Positions 45,479-53,042 of a stretch of DNA of 64,000 bases are shown here, in pieces. Every line of letters starts with the position of its first letter. Position 1 is the first letter of the stretch. This DNA is from Kiritimatiellia bacterium. GTDB lineage: Bacteria > Verrucomicrobiota > Kiritimatiellia > RFP12 > UBA1067. The notes under the pieces were generated by a model. That model was not told the origin of the DNA. It made no database searches and saw only the letters and a list, made by a program, of their open reading frames with translations. The translations under genes and the position numbers were made by a program. The DNA lies in NCBI GenBank assembly GCA_017450695.1, contig JAFSTA010000164.1, positions 40,146 to 104,145 of the forward strand. Reading direction: 5' to 3'.

Positions 45479-46555
45479 ATGGCACGTGTTTACAATTTCA
45501 GCGCGGGACCTGCGGTTCTGCCGCTTGAGGCGCTTCAGGATGCACAACAGGATCTCGTGGATTACAAGGGATCGGGAATGTCCGTGATGGAGATGTCCCA
45601 TCGCGGAAAGGAATACGACGCCCTCCACAACGAGGCGATCGCGAATCTCCACGAGCTGTTGGGCGTGGGCGATGACTATCAGGTTCTTTTCCTGCAGGGT
45701 GGTGCCAGCCTTCAGTTCGCCATGCTGCCGATGAATTTCCTCGGGGCGGGGCAGACCGCTGATTATGTCAATTCCGGACACTGGGGCGCAGCCGCGATCA
45801 AGCAGGCGCAGATTATCGGGAACGTCAATGTGGTTGCGGATACTTCGAAGGATTTGCCCGCGCGAATGCCCGATCTCTCCGGCGTGGCGTGGACGCCCGG
45901 TGCGGTCTATGCGCACATGACGACCAACGAGACGATTTCCGGTGCGCAATACAAGGAGATGCCGACGGTGGCGGCTCCTCTGGTGGCCGATATGTCCTCG
46001 GATATTCTTTCCTGCCCGCGCGACTACAACCGCTTCGCGATGTTCTACGCGGGCGCGCAGAAGAATCTTGGCCCATCCGGTGTGGCGTTGGTTGTGATCC
46101 GCAAGGATTTCGCGGCCGAGGCTGGGAAGGCATTGCCGGCGATGCTGCGCTACCAGACCCACATTGACAAGAATTCCCTTTACAACACGCCTCCGTGCTT
46201 CAGCATCTACATGATCTGCCTGACGACCCGTTGGCTGAAACAGGTCGGAATCGAGAACCTCTACCGCCAGAACGTCGAGAAGGCCAAGAAGATTTATGAC
46301 GTGCTGGATTCTTCCAGTTTCTATCGCGGCACGGCGGAGAAGGCGTATCGCTCTGACATGAATGTCACCTTCCGTACCCCTACCGAGGAGCTGGACGCGC
46401 TCTTCGTCAAACAGGCGGGCGAGAACGGGATGAAGCAGTTGAAGGGACACCGTTCCGTCGGCGGAATTCGTGCCTCGATCTACAACGCTTTCCCGATGGC
46501 GGGCGTAGATTGCCTCGTGGACTTCATGAAAGAGTTCGAGCAGCGGAACGGGTAG
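45479..46555 (+). CDS. serC: Phosphoserine aminotransferase
   Basis: PLP enzyme of serine and pyridoxine synthesis: 3-phosphohydroxypyruvate plus glutamate gives phosphoserine. 358 aa. N-terminal YNFSAGPAVLP and SVMEMSHRGKEY are diagnostic; QGGASLQFAM binds PLP phosphate; K195 in GAQKNLGPSG forms the Schiff base; C-terminal GHRSVGGIRASIYNA. AGGAG lies 12-16 bp before the ATG. ruvC starts 3 bp after the stop, so serC leads a serC-ruvC-exonuclease operon. Confidence 0.96.
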   Translation: MARVYNFSAGPAVLPLEALQDAQQDLVDYKGSGMSVMEMSHRGKEYDALHNEAIANLHELLGVGDDYQVLFLQGGASLQFAMLPMNFLGAGQTADYVNSGHWGAAAIKQAQIIGNVNVVADTSKDLPARMPDLSGVAWTPGAVYAHMTTNETISGAQYKEMPTVAAPLVADMSSDILSCPRDYNRFAMFYAGAQKNLGPSGVALVVIRKDFAAEAGKALPAMLRYQTHIDKNSLYNTPPCFSIYMICLTTRWLKQVGIENLYRQNVEKAKKIYDVLDSSSFYRGTAEKAYRSDMNVTFRTPTEELDALFVKQAGENGMKQLKGHRSVGGIRASIYNAFPMAGVDCLVDFMKEFEQRNG

Positions 46556-46558
46556 GGG

Positions 46559-47065
46559 ATGGAAGCCTTGCGCGTAATGGGCGTTGACACGTCGCTTCGT
46601 TCCACGGGAATCGGAATTCTTGATGCCGTCGGTTCGACGATGCGCCCCGTCTATTACGGTTTGATCAAGAATGCGCGGGATGTGCCTTTGTCGGCGTGTC
46701 TCGCGCATCTTCGTGCCGAGATTGAGACGCTGATCACGCAATACACGCCGGCGGCGGTGGCTATCGAGAGTGTGTTCTACGGCAAGAACGTGAAGACCAT
46801 GCTCTTGCTGGCGCATGCGCGCGGAACCGTAATTGCCCAGTGCGCCACGCTTGTGATTCCCGTTTTCCAGTACGAGCCGCGTCGTGTCAAGCAGGCTGTC
46901 GTGGGATTCGGCGGGGCGGAGAAGATTCAGGTGCAGTGCATGATCCGCTCGCTGTTGGCGTTGGATACCGAGCCTCCCGATGACGCGGCGGATGCGCTCG
47001 CGCTCGCCATCACCCACCTTCACTGCCATACCGGAATTGCGGCGCTCTCCGATCAGCCGATATGA
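46559..47065 (+). CDS. ruvC: Crossover junction endodeoxyribonuclease RuvC
   Basis: Cuts Holliday junctions with RuvAB. 168 aa. RNase H fold with the four acidic residues D10 (MGVDTS), E70 (VAIESVF), and D142/D145 within PPDDAADALALAITH. FYGKNVKTMLLLAHARG is the conserved DNA-binding helix. Start ATG 46559, with GGGTAGGG overlapping the serC stop. ruvA/B are not in the window. Confidence 0.94.
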   Translation: MEALRVMGVDTSLRSTGIGILDAVGSTMRPVYYGLIKNARDVPLSACLAHLRAEIETLITQYTPAAVAIESVFYGKNVKTMLLLAHARGTVIAQCATLVIPVFQYEPRRVKQAVVGFGGAEKIQVQCMIRSLLALDTEPPDDAADALALAITHLHCHTGIAALSDQPI

Positions 47066-47113
47066 TCGGAATTCAGATTCCGGAACGTGTCCCGGTGTCG
47101 GACGGAGGCAGGT

Positions 47114-47758
47114 ATGAAAATCTGCAAGCGAACCTTGGAGACCTTGTGCCGACTCGCGAAGTCGGGGCGCGTTGTCGTGTTTGACACGGAGACGACCGGC
47201 GGGATGTCCTGGGACGAGATTTGCCAAATCTCGGCGGTCGAGTATGTCGAGGGAAGATTCACGCGTTCCCTGAACGTGTATCTCTGCCCGACCTGTGAAA
47301 TCAATCCGTGGGCTGAACGTGTCCACGGGCTTTCGTTGGAGTATTTGCAGGAACACGGTGTTGATCCCGAAGAAGGGATGCGCCGTTTTTTTGATTTCTT
47401 GGGAAACGATGTCTTGCTGGTGGCGCACAACAATCGTTTCGATATGAGGATGGTGCAGCAGGAATGTGTCAAGTTCCATCTGCAATTTGAACCGGTTGGT
47501 GTCGAGACCTGCGATACGCTGGCCCTGTCGCGCCATCTGCGCCCGGATTTGGAAAGCCACAAGCTGGCGGTCCTGATTGAGGCTTTGGGTGTGGAAGGCG
47601 TCAACAGCCACAATGCGCTTGATGACGCTTTTGCCTGTGCGGGCGTATTCTGGAAGCTCCTCGAACAGGTGGACTCGGGGCCGCCGGAACAGCACGAGTT
47701 GCCGCTCTTTCCCGAAACGGCTGGACACAACGCGCCAGCTGAAAAGCGGAGAGGCTGA
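47114..47758 (+). CDS. DEDDh 3'-5' exonuclease (DnaQ-like)
   Basis: 214 aa from the ATG at 47114 (GGAGGCAGG upstream). Exonuclease site: D24/E26 in VFDTETTG, the Exo II aspartate in VAHNNRFD, and H plus D in SHNALDDAFA. Resembles the epsilon subunit of DNA polymerase III and similar proofreading or repair nucleases; without the polymerase-binding tail it may be a stand-alone nuclease. Odd: the last codons (APAEKRRG, stop at 47756-47758) lie inside a period-8 GCTGARAA intergenic repeat, so the repeat supplies the C-terminus and stop codon. Confidence 0.87.
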   Translation: MKICKRTLETLCRLAKSGRVVVFDTETTGGMSWDEICQISAVEYVEGRFTRSLNVYLCPTCEINPWAERVHGLSLEYLQEHGVDPEEGMRRFFDFLGNDVLLVAHNNRFDMRMVQQECVKFHLQFEPVGVETCDTLALSRHLRPDLESHKLAVLIEALGVEGVNSHNALDDAFACAGVFWKLLEQVDSGPPEQHELPLFPETAGHNAPAEKRRG

Positions 47759-47769
47759 GAAGCGAATGA
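47738..47769. repeat. Period-8 GCTGARAA array overlapping an exonuclease stop codon
   Basis: GCTGAAAA, GCGGAGAG, GCTGAGAA, GCGAATGA after CGCGCCA. Same family as 35943-36000. Confidence 0.7.
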
Positions 47770-48001
47770 AAGGCGGCATGGCTTTGGATGGTTAAATGAT
47801 GAAATGGTTCAATCGCCGCTGACGCGGCTTTAACTCGACCGGATCCACTCGTCGGCAGTTCGTCAATTTACCCATTTAAAGCGAAGCGGTTTACCTTTCC
47901 CAACATTCCTCTGTTGGATAATTTGGAAAAAACACGGAACCCACGGAACGGATCCATGAGGATGTGGCTGGGGTCTCCTGATTCCCCAGTCGGCTGGTAT
48001 C

Positions 48002-48031
48002 TGGTATCACACGTTGCACAATGTGATACCA
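48002..48031. repeat. Perfect 10-bp inverted repeat
   Basis: TGGTATCACA, 10-bp spacer, TGTGATACCA. Two helical turns centre to centre suggests a dimeric repressor site; no T-run follows. It lies about 210 bp before the DRTGG promoter. Confidence 0.6.
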
Positions 48032-48236
48032 AACAAAAGACAAAGAAACAGAGGCGGAATCGGAACGGATGATTATTCTGTGTGTTCCGTGTATTCCGTG
48101 GTCCTCTAATTGTCCAACGACGGAATCACGTTCACGAAACTTGGGATTATCCCGTGTATTCCGTGGTTGTTTTTCGTTCAAAAACGGCGGTGAATTCCAG
48201 AGATGCCCCCGGCTTGATGTCAAGTCAAGTTTTGTA

Positions 48237-48265
48237 TTTCCACGGGGGGATAACTTCGGTATAAT
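48237..48265 (+). promoter_or_regulatory. Promoter of the DRTGG/CBS-HATPase pair
   Basis: TTTCCA (48237-48242), 17-bp spacer, perfect TATAAT (48260-48265); start codon about 47 bp after the -10. Confidence 0.7.
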
Positions 48266-48312
48266 ACAGGGCGAGTTTGTTGACACAAGAGTGAGTAGAG
48301 TTGAGGTCTGCT

Positions 48313-48651
48313 ATGACGATTGTTGAAATTGTGGAGAAGATGGGAGCCGAGATTCTTGTGAAGGGCGAGGAATCGGAAACCCCAGTTAAGTTTGTCGTCT
48401 CTTCGGACTTGATGAGCGATGTGCTGGTTGTGGATGAGGAGAACATTTTGTTGTTGACCTCCTTGGCGAGCGATCAGGTTTTGCGCACGGCGCAGATTGT
48501 CGGTGCGGTTGGTGTGATCGTAGTCAACGGGAAACCGTTGCCTTCCTCTATGGTGAATGTCGCGAATGATTTGCGTATGACGTTGGCCACTACGAAACTT
48601 TCCCAGTACGAGGCGTGTATCGCCGTTTACGAAATTTTGAAACAGTCATGA
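48313..48651 (+). CDS. Small DRTGG-like domain protein
   Basis: 112 aa from the ATG at 48313. One alpha/beta domain resembling DRTGG (as in the N-terminus of HPr kinase and in phosphotransacetylase): DVLVVDEENILLLTSLASDQVLRTAQIVGAVGVIVVNG, then PSSMVNVANDLRMTLATTKLSQYEA. Thought to bind a small ligand. Its stop overlaps the start of a CBS-HATPase protein (ATGA). In several anaerobes such small DRTGG proteins occur with ATP-binding/CBS proteins near [FeFe]-hydrogenase genes, so a role in hydrogenase or redox control is inferred. Confidence 0.7.
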   Translation: MTIVEIVEKMGAEILVKGEESETPVKFVVSSDLMSDVLVVDEENILLLTSLASDQVLRTAQIVGAVGVIVVNGKPLPSSMVNVANDLRMTLATTKLSQYEACIAVYEILKQS

Positions 48652-49625
48652 GCGACACGACGAACGAAACCGGAAAAGATCCGATGAAGGCGGCGTTTCC
48701 GCCGCCGGACGGTGTTCAGTATGAGGGACAGCCGCTTGTACTGCTGGAACTGATTCAGCGGCTCAAGGTGCGTGACGTGATGACGAAAGATCCGCCATCT
48801 GTCGCTCCCTCCGTCACAATGCGCGAGGTGCAGACACTGATGCGTACCCAAAAGATCAGCGGGGTTCCCGTGGTCGAAAACGAACGCTTTTACGGGTTGG
48901 TTTCCCTCGACGATATCATCCGTGCGCTGGACGGCGGGTATATCGACGAGCCGTGTGCGGACCACATGACCACGAAGCTGGTTGACCTGGAAGATGACAT
49001 GCCGCTTTCGTTTGCGCTGCGTTATTTTGACCGGTACCACTATGGTCGCTTCCCTGTGATCAGTCGCGGGCAGAGGCTGGTAGGAATCATCACCCAGCGA
49101 GACATCAACCGCGCCCTTCTGGTAGAGCTGACAAATGAACTCAACCGGTTGGAGAGCCAGACGACCACGAACGGGGACGATCCTTCTTCCGGTCTTTACG
49201 TATTGCGAGAATTTCCGATTTGCAAGTACGATTTCGAGAATGCGGGCAAGGCCGCGAACCAGATCAAGAAGGTCCTGCAGGAAAAACAGTTCCCGTCCAA
49301 GATTATCCGTCGCATCGCGGTTGCCGCCTACGAGTTGGAGATCAATCTCTGCGTGCATTCGGACGGCGGGGTGCTCTCGTGGAAGATCGTGAACGGCAAG
49401 TCGGAGATCGTATCCCGCGATGCGGGGCCGGGAATCGAAGACGTGGAGTGGGCGTGCCGCGATGGCACTTCCACCGCCAGCGAATGGATCCGTTCCCTGG
49501 GGTTTGGTGCCGGGATGGGGCTCGCCAACGTGAAACGCGTTTCGGACGAGTTTGAAATCTCGTCCAAGAAGGGGACTGGTACCATCATCAAATCCACGAT
49601 TACGCTTTCCCACGTGACGAGTTAG
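48648..49625 (+). CDS. Two CBS domains + HATPase (anti-sigma/serine-kinase-like) protein
   Basis: 325 aa. Two CBS motifs (about 35-155): VRDVMTKDPPSVAPSVTMREV..GVPVVENERFYGLVSLDDII and ADHMTTKLVDLEDDMPLSFAL..FPVISRGQRLVGIITQRDINRAL. Then a GHKL ATPase of the RsbW type (about 195-322): conserved N in YELEINLCVHSD, DAGPGIEDV, and GFGAGMGLANVKRVSDEF. CBS domains usually sense adenine nucleotides; the ATPase may phosphorylate or sequester a partner, possibly the DRTGG protein encoded just upstream. No sigma factor or anti-sigma antagonist is nearby. Confidence 0.83.
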   Translation: MSDTTNETGKDPMKAAFPPPDGVQYEGQPLVLLELIQRLKVRDVMTKDPPSVAPSVTMREVQTLMRTQKISGVPVVENERFYGLVSLDDIIRALDGGYIDEPCADHMTTKLVDLEDDMPLSFALRYFDRYHYGRFPVISRGQRLVGIITQRDINRALLVELTNELNRLESQTTTNGDDPSSGLYVLREFPICKYDFENAGKAANQIKKVLQEKQFPSKIIRRIAVAAYELEINLCVHSDGGVLSWKIVNGKSEIVSRDAGPGIEDVEWACRDGTSTASEWIRSLGFGAGMGLANVKRVSDEFEISSKKGTGTIIKSTITLSHVTS

Positions 49626-49710
49626 CGTGTCAAGTTGTGCGGTGTGCTGGCGGCGGACTATTGCTCAGAAGGTAGAACGGGAACAACTCCAAGGACAACT
49701 GTCATTCAAC

Positions 49711-49810
49711 GCGCGGGCTAACTCGCCCGCGCCCGTTGCAAATCTAGCTGCCGGTTGAACGGAACGCTGGTTTTTAGATAGGGGGAACACGCGGGCGAGT
49801 TAGCCCGCGC
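49711..49810. repeat. 21-bp perfect inverted repeat pair, each arm itself a hairpin
   Basis: Arms at 49711-49731 and 49790-49810 are exact reverse complements, 58 bp apart. Each arm is an interrupted palindrome, CGCGGGC-TAACTC-GCCCGCG. This is the layout of paired REP/BIME elements. Confidence 0.85.
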
Positions 49811-49865
49811 ACCTTCTACATGGTTCTTCCCGATGTTGTCTCTGTTGTTTCCCAGTCCTCGTCTA

Positions 49866-49899
49866 TAAGTTGACCGGATAAGCGTGTTCAACCGGCAGG
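49866..49899. repeat. Dispersed repeat related to 21453-21492
   Basis: TATAAGTTGACCGGATAAGC then GTGTTCAACCGG. The copy near 21453 reads TATAAGTT, an extra CGTAAGTTC, then GCCGGGTAAGCGCGTTCAGC CGG. The last 18 bp also pair with 49748-49768 in inverted orientation. Confidence 0.65.
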
Positions 49900-50010
49900 C
49901 TCGTCGCCCGCGCGCCACATGGGAATGGAAATGAGGATAAGTTCCTATCCTTCTACCACCCAACCACCCAACCTTGAGCTGATGCCAAGCTCCCCGCTAA
50001 ATTTTCGGTA

Positions 50011-50039
50011 TCGACAATTCTTGGTTTTTGGTGCATACT
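50011..50039 (+). promoter_or_regulatory. Promoter of the kinase-symporter operon
   Basis: TCGACA (50011-50016), 17-bp spacer, CATACT (50034-50039) with TG immediately before it; kinase start about 58 bp downstream. Confidence 0.6.
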
Positions 50040-50097
50040 AGTCAAAGCGATTTTGCAAATAGGGTTTCCATCGGGAAACAGGAAAGTGGTGAAAGCT

Positions 50098-53040
50098 ATG
50101 GATAGTGCAGAACAGGCGAACATTGTGACGGATCCGATCGATGAAGCGAAGTGCCCAAAATGTGGAGCGGCTTTGGAAGTCGGTGGCATTCCTGCGTTTA
50201 CCGAAATCGAATGTCCGACATGTCAGGCGACCTTCCCCGTGCCGGCAAAATTCGGGAATTTCCTTTTGCTGAAGTGCCTCGGTCAGGGGGGGATGGGCGG
50301 TGTCTATCAGGCGATGGACACGGGGCTCAACCGCGAGGTGGGCATCAAGGTAATGCTGAAGAGCCTCGGGGACGATCCGCAGTTCGTCGAGAACTTCCAG
50401 CGTGAGGCGCAGGCTGCCGCCAAACTCAACAATCCCAACATCGCCCAGATTTACGCGTTCGGCAAAGAGAACGGGCAGCCCTATATCGCGATGGAACTGT
50501 TGACCGGCGGCAGCCTCGACAAGATGATGGCGAAAGACGGTCCGCTGGATCCCGGTATCGTCATGCGCATCGGTGAACAGATCGCGCGGGGGCTGAGCGA
50601 CGCCGCCGACGCGGGACTGGTTCACGGCGATGTCAAGCCGGAGAACATCCTTTTCGACAATGACCACAACGCCAAACTCGTCGATTTCGGTCTGGCGGCG
50701 ATGATGTCGCCCGAAAATGAAATCTGGGGAACTCCGTATTACATCTCGCCGGAAAAGGTGTTGCGGCAGAAGACGGATTTCCGCGCGGACATCTACTCGC
50801 TGGGCGGGACGCTCTACCATGCGATTTGCGGTGTGCCGCCCTTCGATGGCCCCGACCCGTCGGCGGTTGTCAAGGCGCGTTTCGAGACCCCGCTGAAACC
50901 GATGTCGGAGATTCGCAAGGGAATCTCGCCGGAGCTGGAGGCGATCATCGCGCGTATGTTGGAGACGGATCCTGCCAAGCGCTATCCGACCTACCGTTCG
51001 CTCTTGAACGATATCGAAAAATATCTCAAGACGATCGGCCCCGTGTCGATGAAGGCGAAGAAAAAGATCGTGATTAAGGGATCCAAGGCGGCCAGTGCGG
51101 CCACCGCCGCGCCGTCGGCGTCGGACACGCAGTTGCCCGAAGGTATGACGCCGATCACCGATCTGGAGACGGGTGCGGAGTTGACGCCCATCACGGATAT
51201 TGAGGAAGAGGACAACCGGGCGGACAAGTATCGCGGCTGCAAGCTCTTCGCCTTGATCGGACTCGGGTTCGTCCTGTTGGCCGGCTTGGGTGTCGGCGGC
51301 TGGTTCTGGTATGACGCCGCGCAGGAGAAGGGGAAGGAAAAACAGGAACAGCGTGCCTTGGTTGACGGGATTGAGAAGTATCGCGCAGCGATTCAGGACC
51401 ATGTCCAGAAGGCGAACCTTTCCCTCGACAAGGTGAAGAAGTATCCCGAAGAGGCGTTGAAGATCGCCGACGGGATCGCGGCGGAGGTGGGCGAGGTTTT
51501 GAACGAGTCGGCGCGCGAACAGCTGAAGAAGGTGGAGGTACCCGAACTTCCGTTGCCGCCCGAATTCAGTGATCAGCCCGAGCAGGGACAGCAGGCGGCG
51601 GCAGCTCCGCAGAACGCGGAGACGAACGCGCCCGCCGCGAGCACCAATGCGGTCGCCGATGCGGGGGCGCTCACCAACAAGCTGGCCGAGATCCAGAAGA
51701 AGGTTCTCGACAGTTTTGCGAAGGCGAAAATGAAGCCCGAAGACATGGCGAAAATCATGATGCAGGCGCAATTGGGCCAGCTGAAAGAATTGCCGCCCGC
51801 GCTGGCCGCCGTGACGAACGAGGCTATCGCGCTGTTGAAAGATGTGCCGGTCGATGAGTTGCTGAAACTCCCCGAGGCTGCCGCCATTCCCGAACCGATG
51901 AAGCAGTTTCTGAAAAAGCAGCTGGAGACGGCTGGAGTTGCCGCCGCGCCTGCGGCAGAGGAGACCCCTGCGGAGGAAGCGCAGCCGGAACAGCAACAGG
52001 AAGAAGAGCCGAATGACGGCGCGACAATCGTCGCCTCCGTACAAGGTGTGTACGAGGAGGTCTATCAGATTCAAGCCGCGTACTCGCTGGCGGAACGTAT
52101 GGTCGCGAAGATCAAGGAGACCGCGCAGGAGGCCGAGAAGTACAAGGAGGACAACCAGACGACGCATGATGCCCTGAAGAAGATCATGGATCGGATCAGC
52201 AAGATGTATCAGATGTTTGTCACGGATACGCACATCACCAAGATGGGGAGTGCCGTCGCCCGGATCCGCAAGGCGCCCGATTCCGTCCGCACGGAAATCT
52301 CCTCGCTGCTGGAGATGAGGCGTCAGGCGAAGCTCGCCGCGGAAAAGAAGGCGAAGGAGGAGGCGGAAGCCGCCCAACGCCAGAAGGAGGCGGAAGAGCT
52401 GAAGGCGAAGACCGATGCGGAGGTGCAGAAGGTTCTCGCCGGCGAGCAGATCATCCTCGAAAATCTCAAGGATCTGGAGTTCAAGAAGGCTCTCCGCAAT
52501 CTGGACGAGATTAAGGAGGAGCTAGAAACGGACGGCGGCAAAGATGCGTTGACCAATGCCAAGTTGCGCGTGCGTGGTCTGGAGGCTTTCCACGACCACA
52601 TGGTCACGAATGTCGTTGGCTACAAGTCTGCGCGTGGATGGTCCATCAGCGCATCGGATAAACGCCAGATCACGCTGAACGGTAAGAACAAGATCCTGTG
52701 GAAGGAGATCTACAACAACCGGACGGAAATTTTTGTCGAGCTGCTTCGCAGCAAGGTTGATAATGACGACGAGATGAAGAGTCTGCTGTTGAGTCAGCGC
52801 AGGAAACTTCTGCAGAACGCCGCGTTGGCCTTGATGGTCTTCTGTCAGGGCGGTCCGTACGCGGCCTCCGCGAAGAAGGAGGCGAAGCGGCTGGTTGACA
52901 AGGCGATTGAAAAGATGGATGTGCCGGAAGAGGATGTCAAGTTGCTGATACCCGCTTTGTACGAAGAGGCCGCGCCGCTCGCGCCTGCGGCTTCGGATGC
53001 CAACGAGAAGGAAGAAAAAGAAGAGAAGGAGGATAAGTAG
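50098..53040 (+). CDS. Zinc-ribbon Ser/Thr protein kinase with one TM helix and long C-terminal tail
   Basis: 980 aa from the ATG at 50098. Zinc ribbon C19-PK-C22 / C39-PT-C42; kinase domain about 52-330 with P-loop GQGGMGGVY (62-70), ATP lysine K84, catalytic loop H176-G-D178-VKPEN and D196-FG. Catalytic and metal residues are present, but R of HRD is G177, so it is a non-RD type and may not need activation-loop phosphorylation. One TM helix at about 383-408. A tail of about 570 residues on the far side is Ala/Glu-rich, with coiled coils (about 420-510, 720-830) and no PASTA repeats. The symporter gene starts 2 bp after the stop, so the kinase may control or sense transport. Confidence 0.88.
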   Translation: MDSAEQANIVTDPIDEAKCPKCGAALEVGGIPAFTEIECPTCQATFPVPAKFGNFLLLKCLGQGGMGGVYQAMDTGLNREVGIKVMLKSLGDDPQFVENFQREAQAAAKLNNPNIAQIYAFGKENGQPYIAMELLTGGSLDKMMAKDGPLDPGIVMRIGEQIARGLSDAADAGLVHGDVKPENILFDNDHNAKLVDFGLAAMMSPENEIWGTPYYISPEKVLRQKTDFRADIYSLGGTLYHAICGVPPFDGPDPSAVVKARFETPLKPMSEIRKGISPELEAIIARMLETDPAKRYPTYRSLLNDIEKYLKTIGPVSMKAKKKIVIKGSKAASAATAAPSASDTQLPEGMTPITDLETGAELTPITDIEEEDNRADKYRGCKLFALIGLGFVLLAGLGVGGWFWYDAAQEKGKEKQEQRALVDGIEKYRAAIQDHVQKANLSLDKVKKYPEEALKIADGIAAEVGEVLNESAREQLKKVEVPELPLPPEFSDQPEQGQQAAAAPQNAETNAPAASTNAVADAGALTNKLAEIQKKVLDSFAKAKMKPEDMAKIMMQAQLGQLKELPPALAAVTNEAIALLKDVPVDELLKLPEAAAIPEPMKQFLKKQLETAGVAAAPAAEETPAEEAQPEQQQEEEPNDGATIVASVQGVYEEVYQIQAAYSLAERMVAKIKETAQEAEKYKEDNQTTHDALKKIMDRISKMYQMFVTDTHITKMGSAVARIRKAPDSVRTEISSLLEMRRQAKLAAEKKAKEEAEAAQRQKEAEELKAKTDAEVQKVLAGEQIILENLKDLEFKKALRNLDEIKEELETDGGKDALTNAKLRVRGLEAFHDHMVTNVVGYKSARGWSISASDKRQITLNGKNKILWKEIYNNRTEIFVELLRSKVDNDDEMKSLLLSQRRKLLQNAALALMVFCQGGPYAASAKKEAKRLVDKAIEKMDVPEEDVKLLIPALYEEAAPLAPAASDANEKEEKEEKEDK

Positions 53041-53042
53041 TC

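Larger units (their letters stand above)
47759..48312. other. 554-bp spacer rich in small repeats
   Basis: No gene seen. In order: the end of the period-8 array; GGTTAAATGATGAAATGG leading to AATCGCC..GCGGCTTTAA (47790-47834), a relative of the 18-bp array at 55058; a CTGGGG/CCCCAG hairpin (47968-47989); a 10-bp palindrome (48002-48031); two identical 16-bp CCGTGTATTCCGTGGT copies (48087, 48152); and the promoter of the DRTGG gene. Confidence 0.65.
49626..50097. other. 472-bp spacer made of nested inverted repeats
   Basis: No gene seen. Two 21-bp perfect inverted copies (49711-49731 and 49790-49810), a second inverted pair (49748-49768 and 49882-49899), a CCACCCAACCACCCAACC run at 49957-49974, then the kinase promoter. 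Confidence 0.7.

Noticed and set aside
45452..47779. A 775-codon minus-strand frame across serC, ruvC and the exonuclease
   Set aside because: It is antisense to three certain genes and its composition is low-complexity Arg/His-rich.
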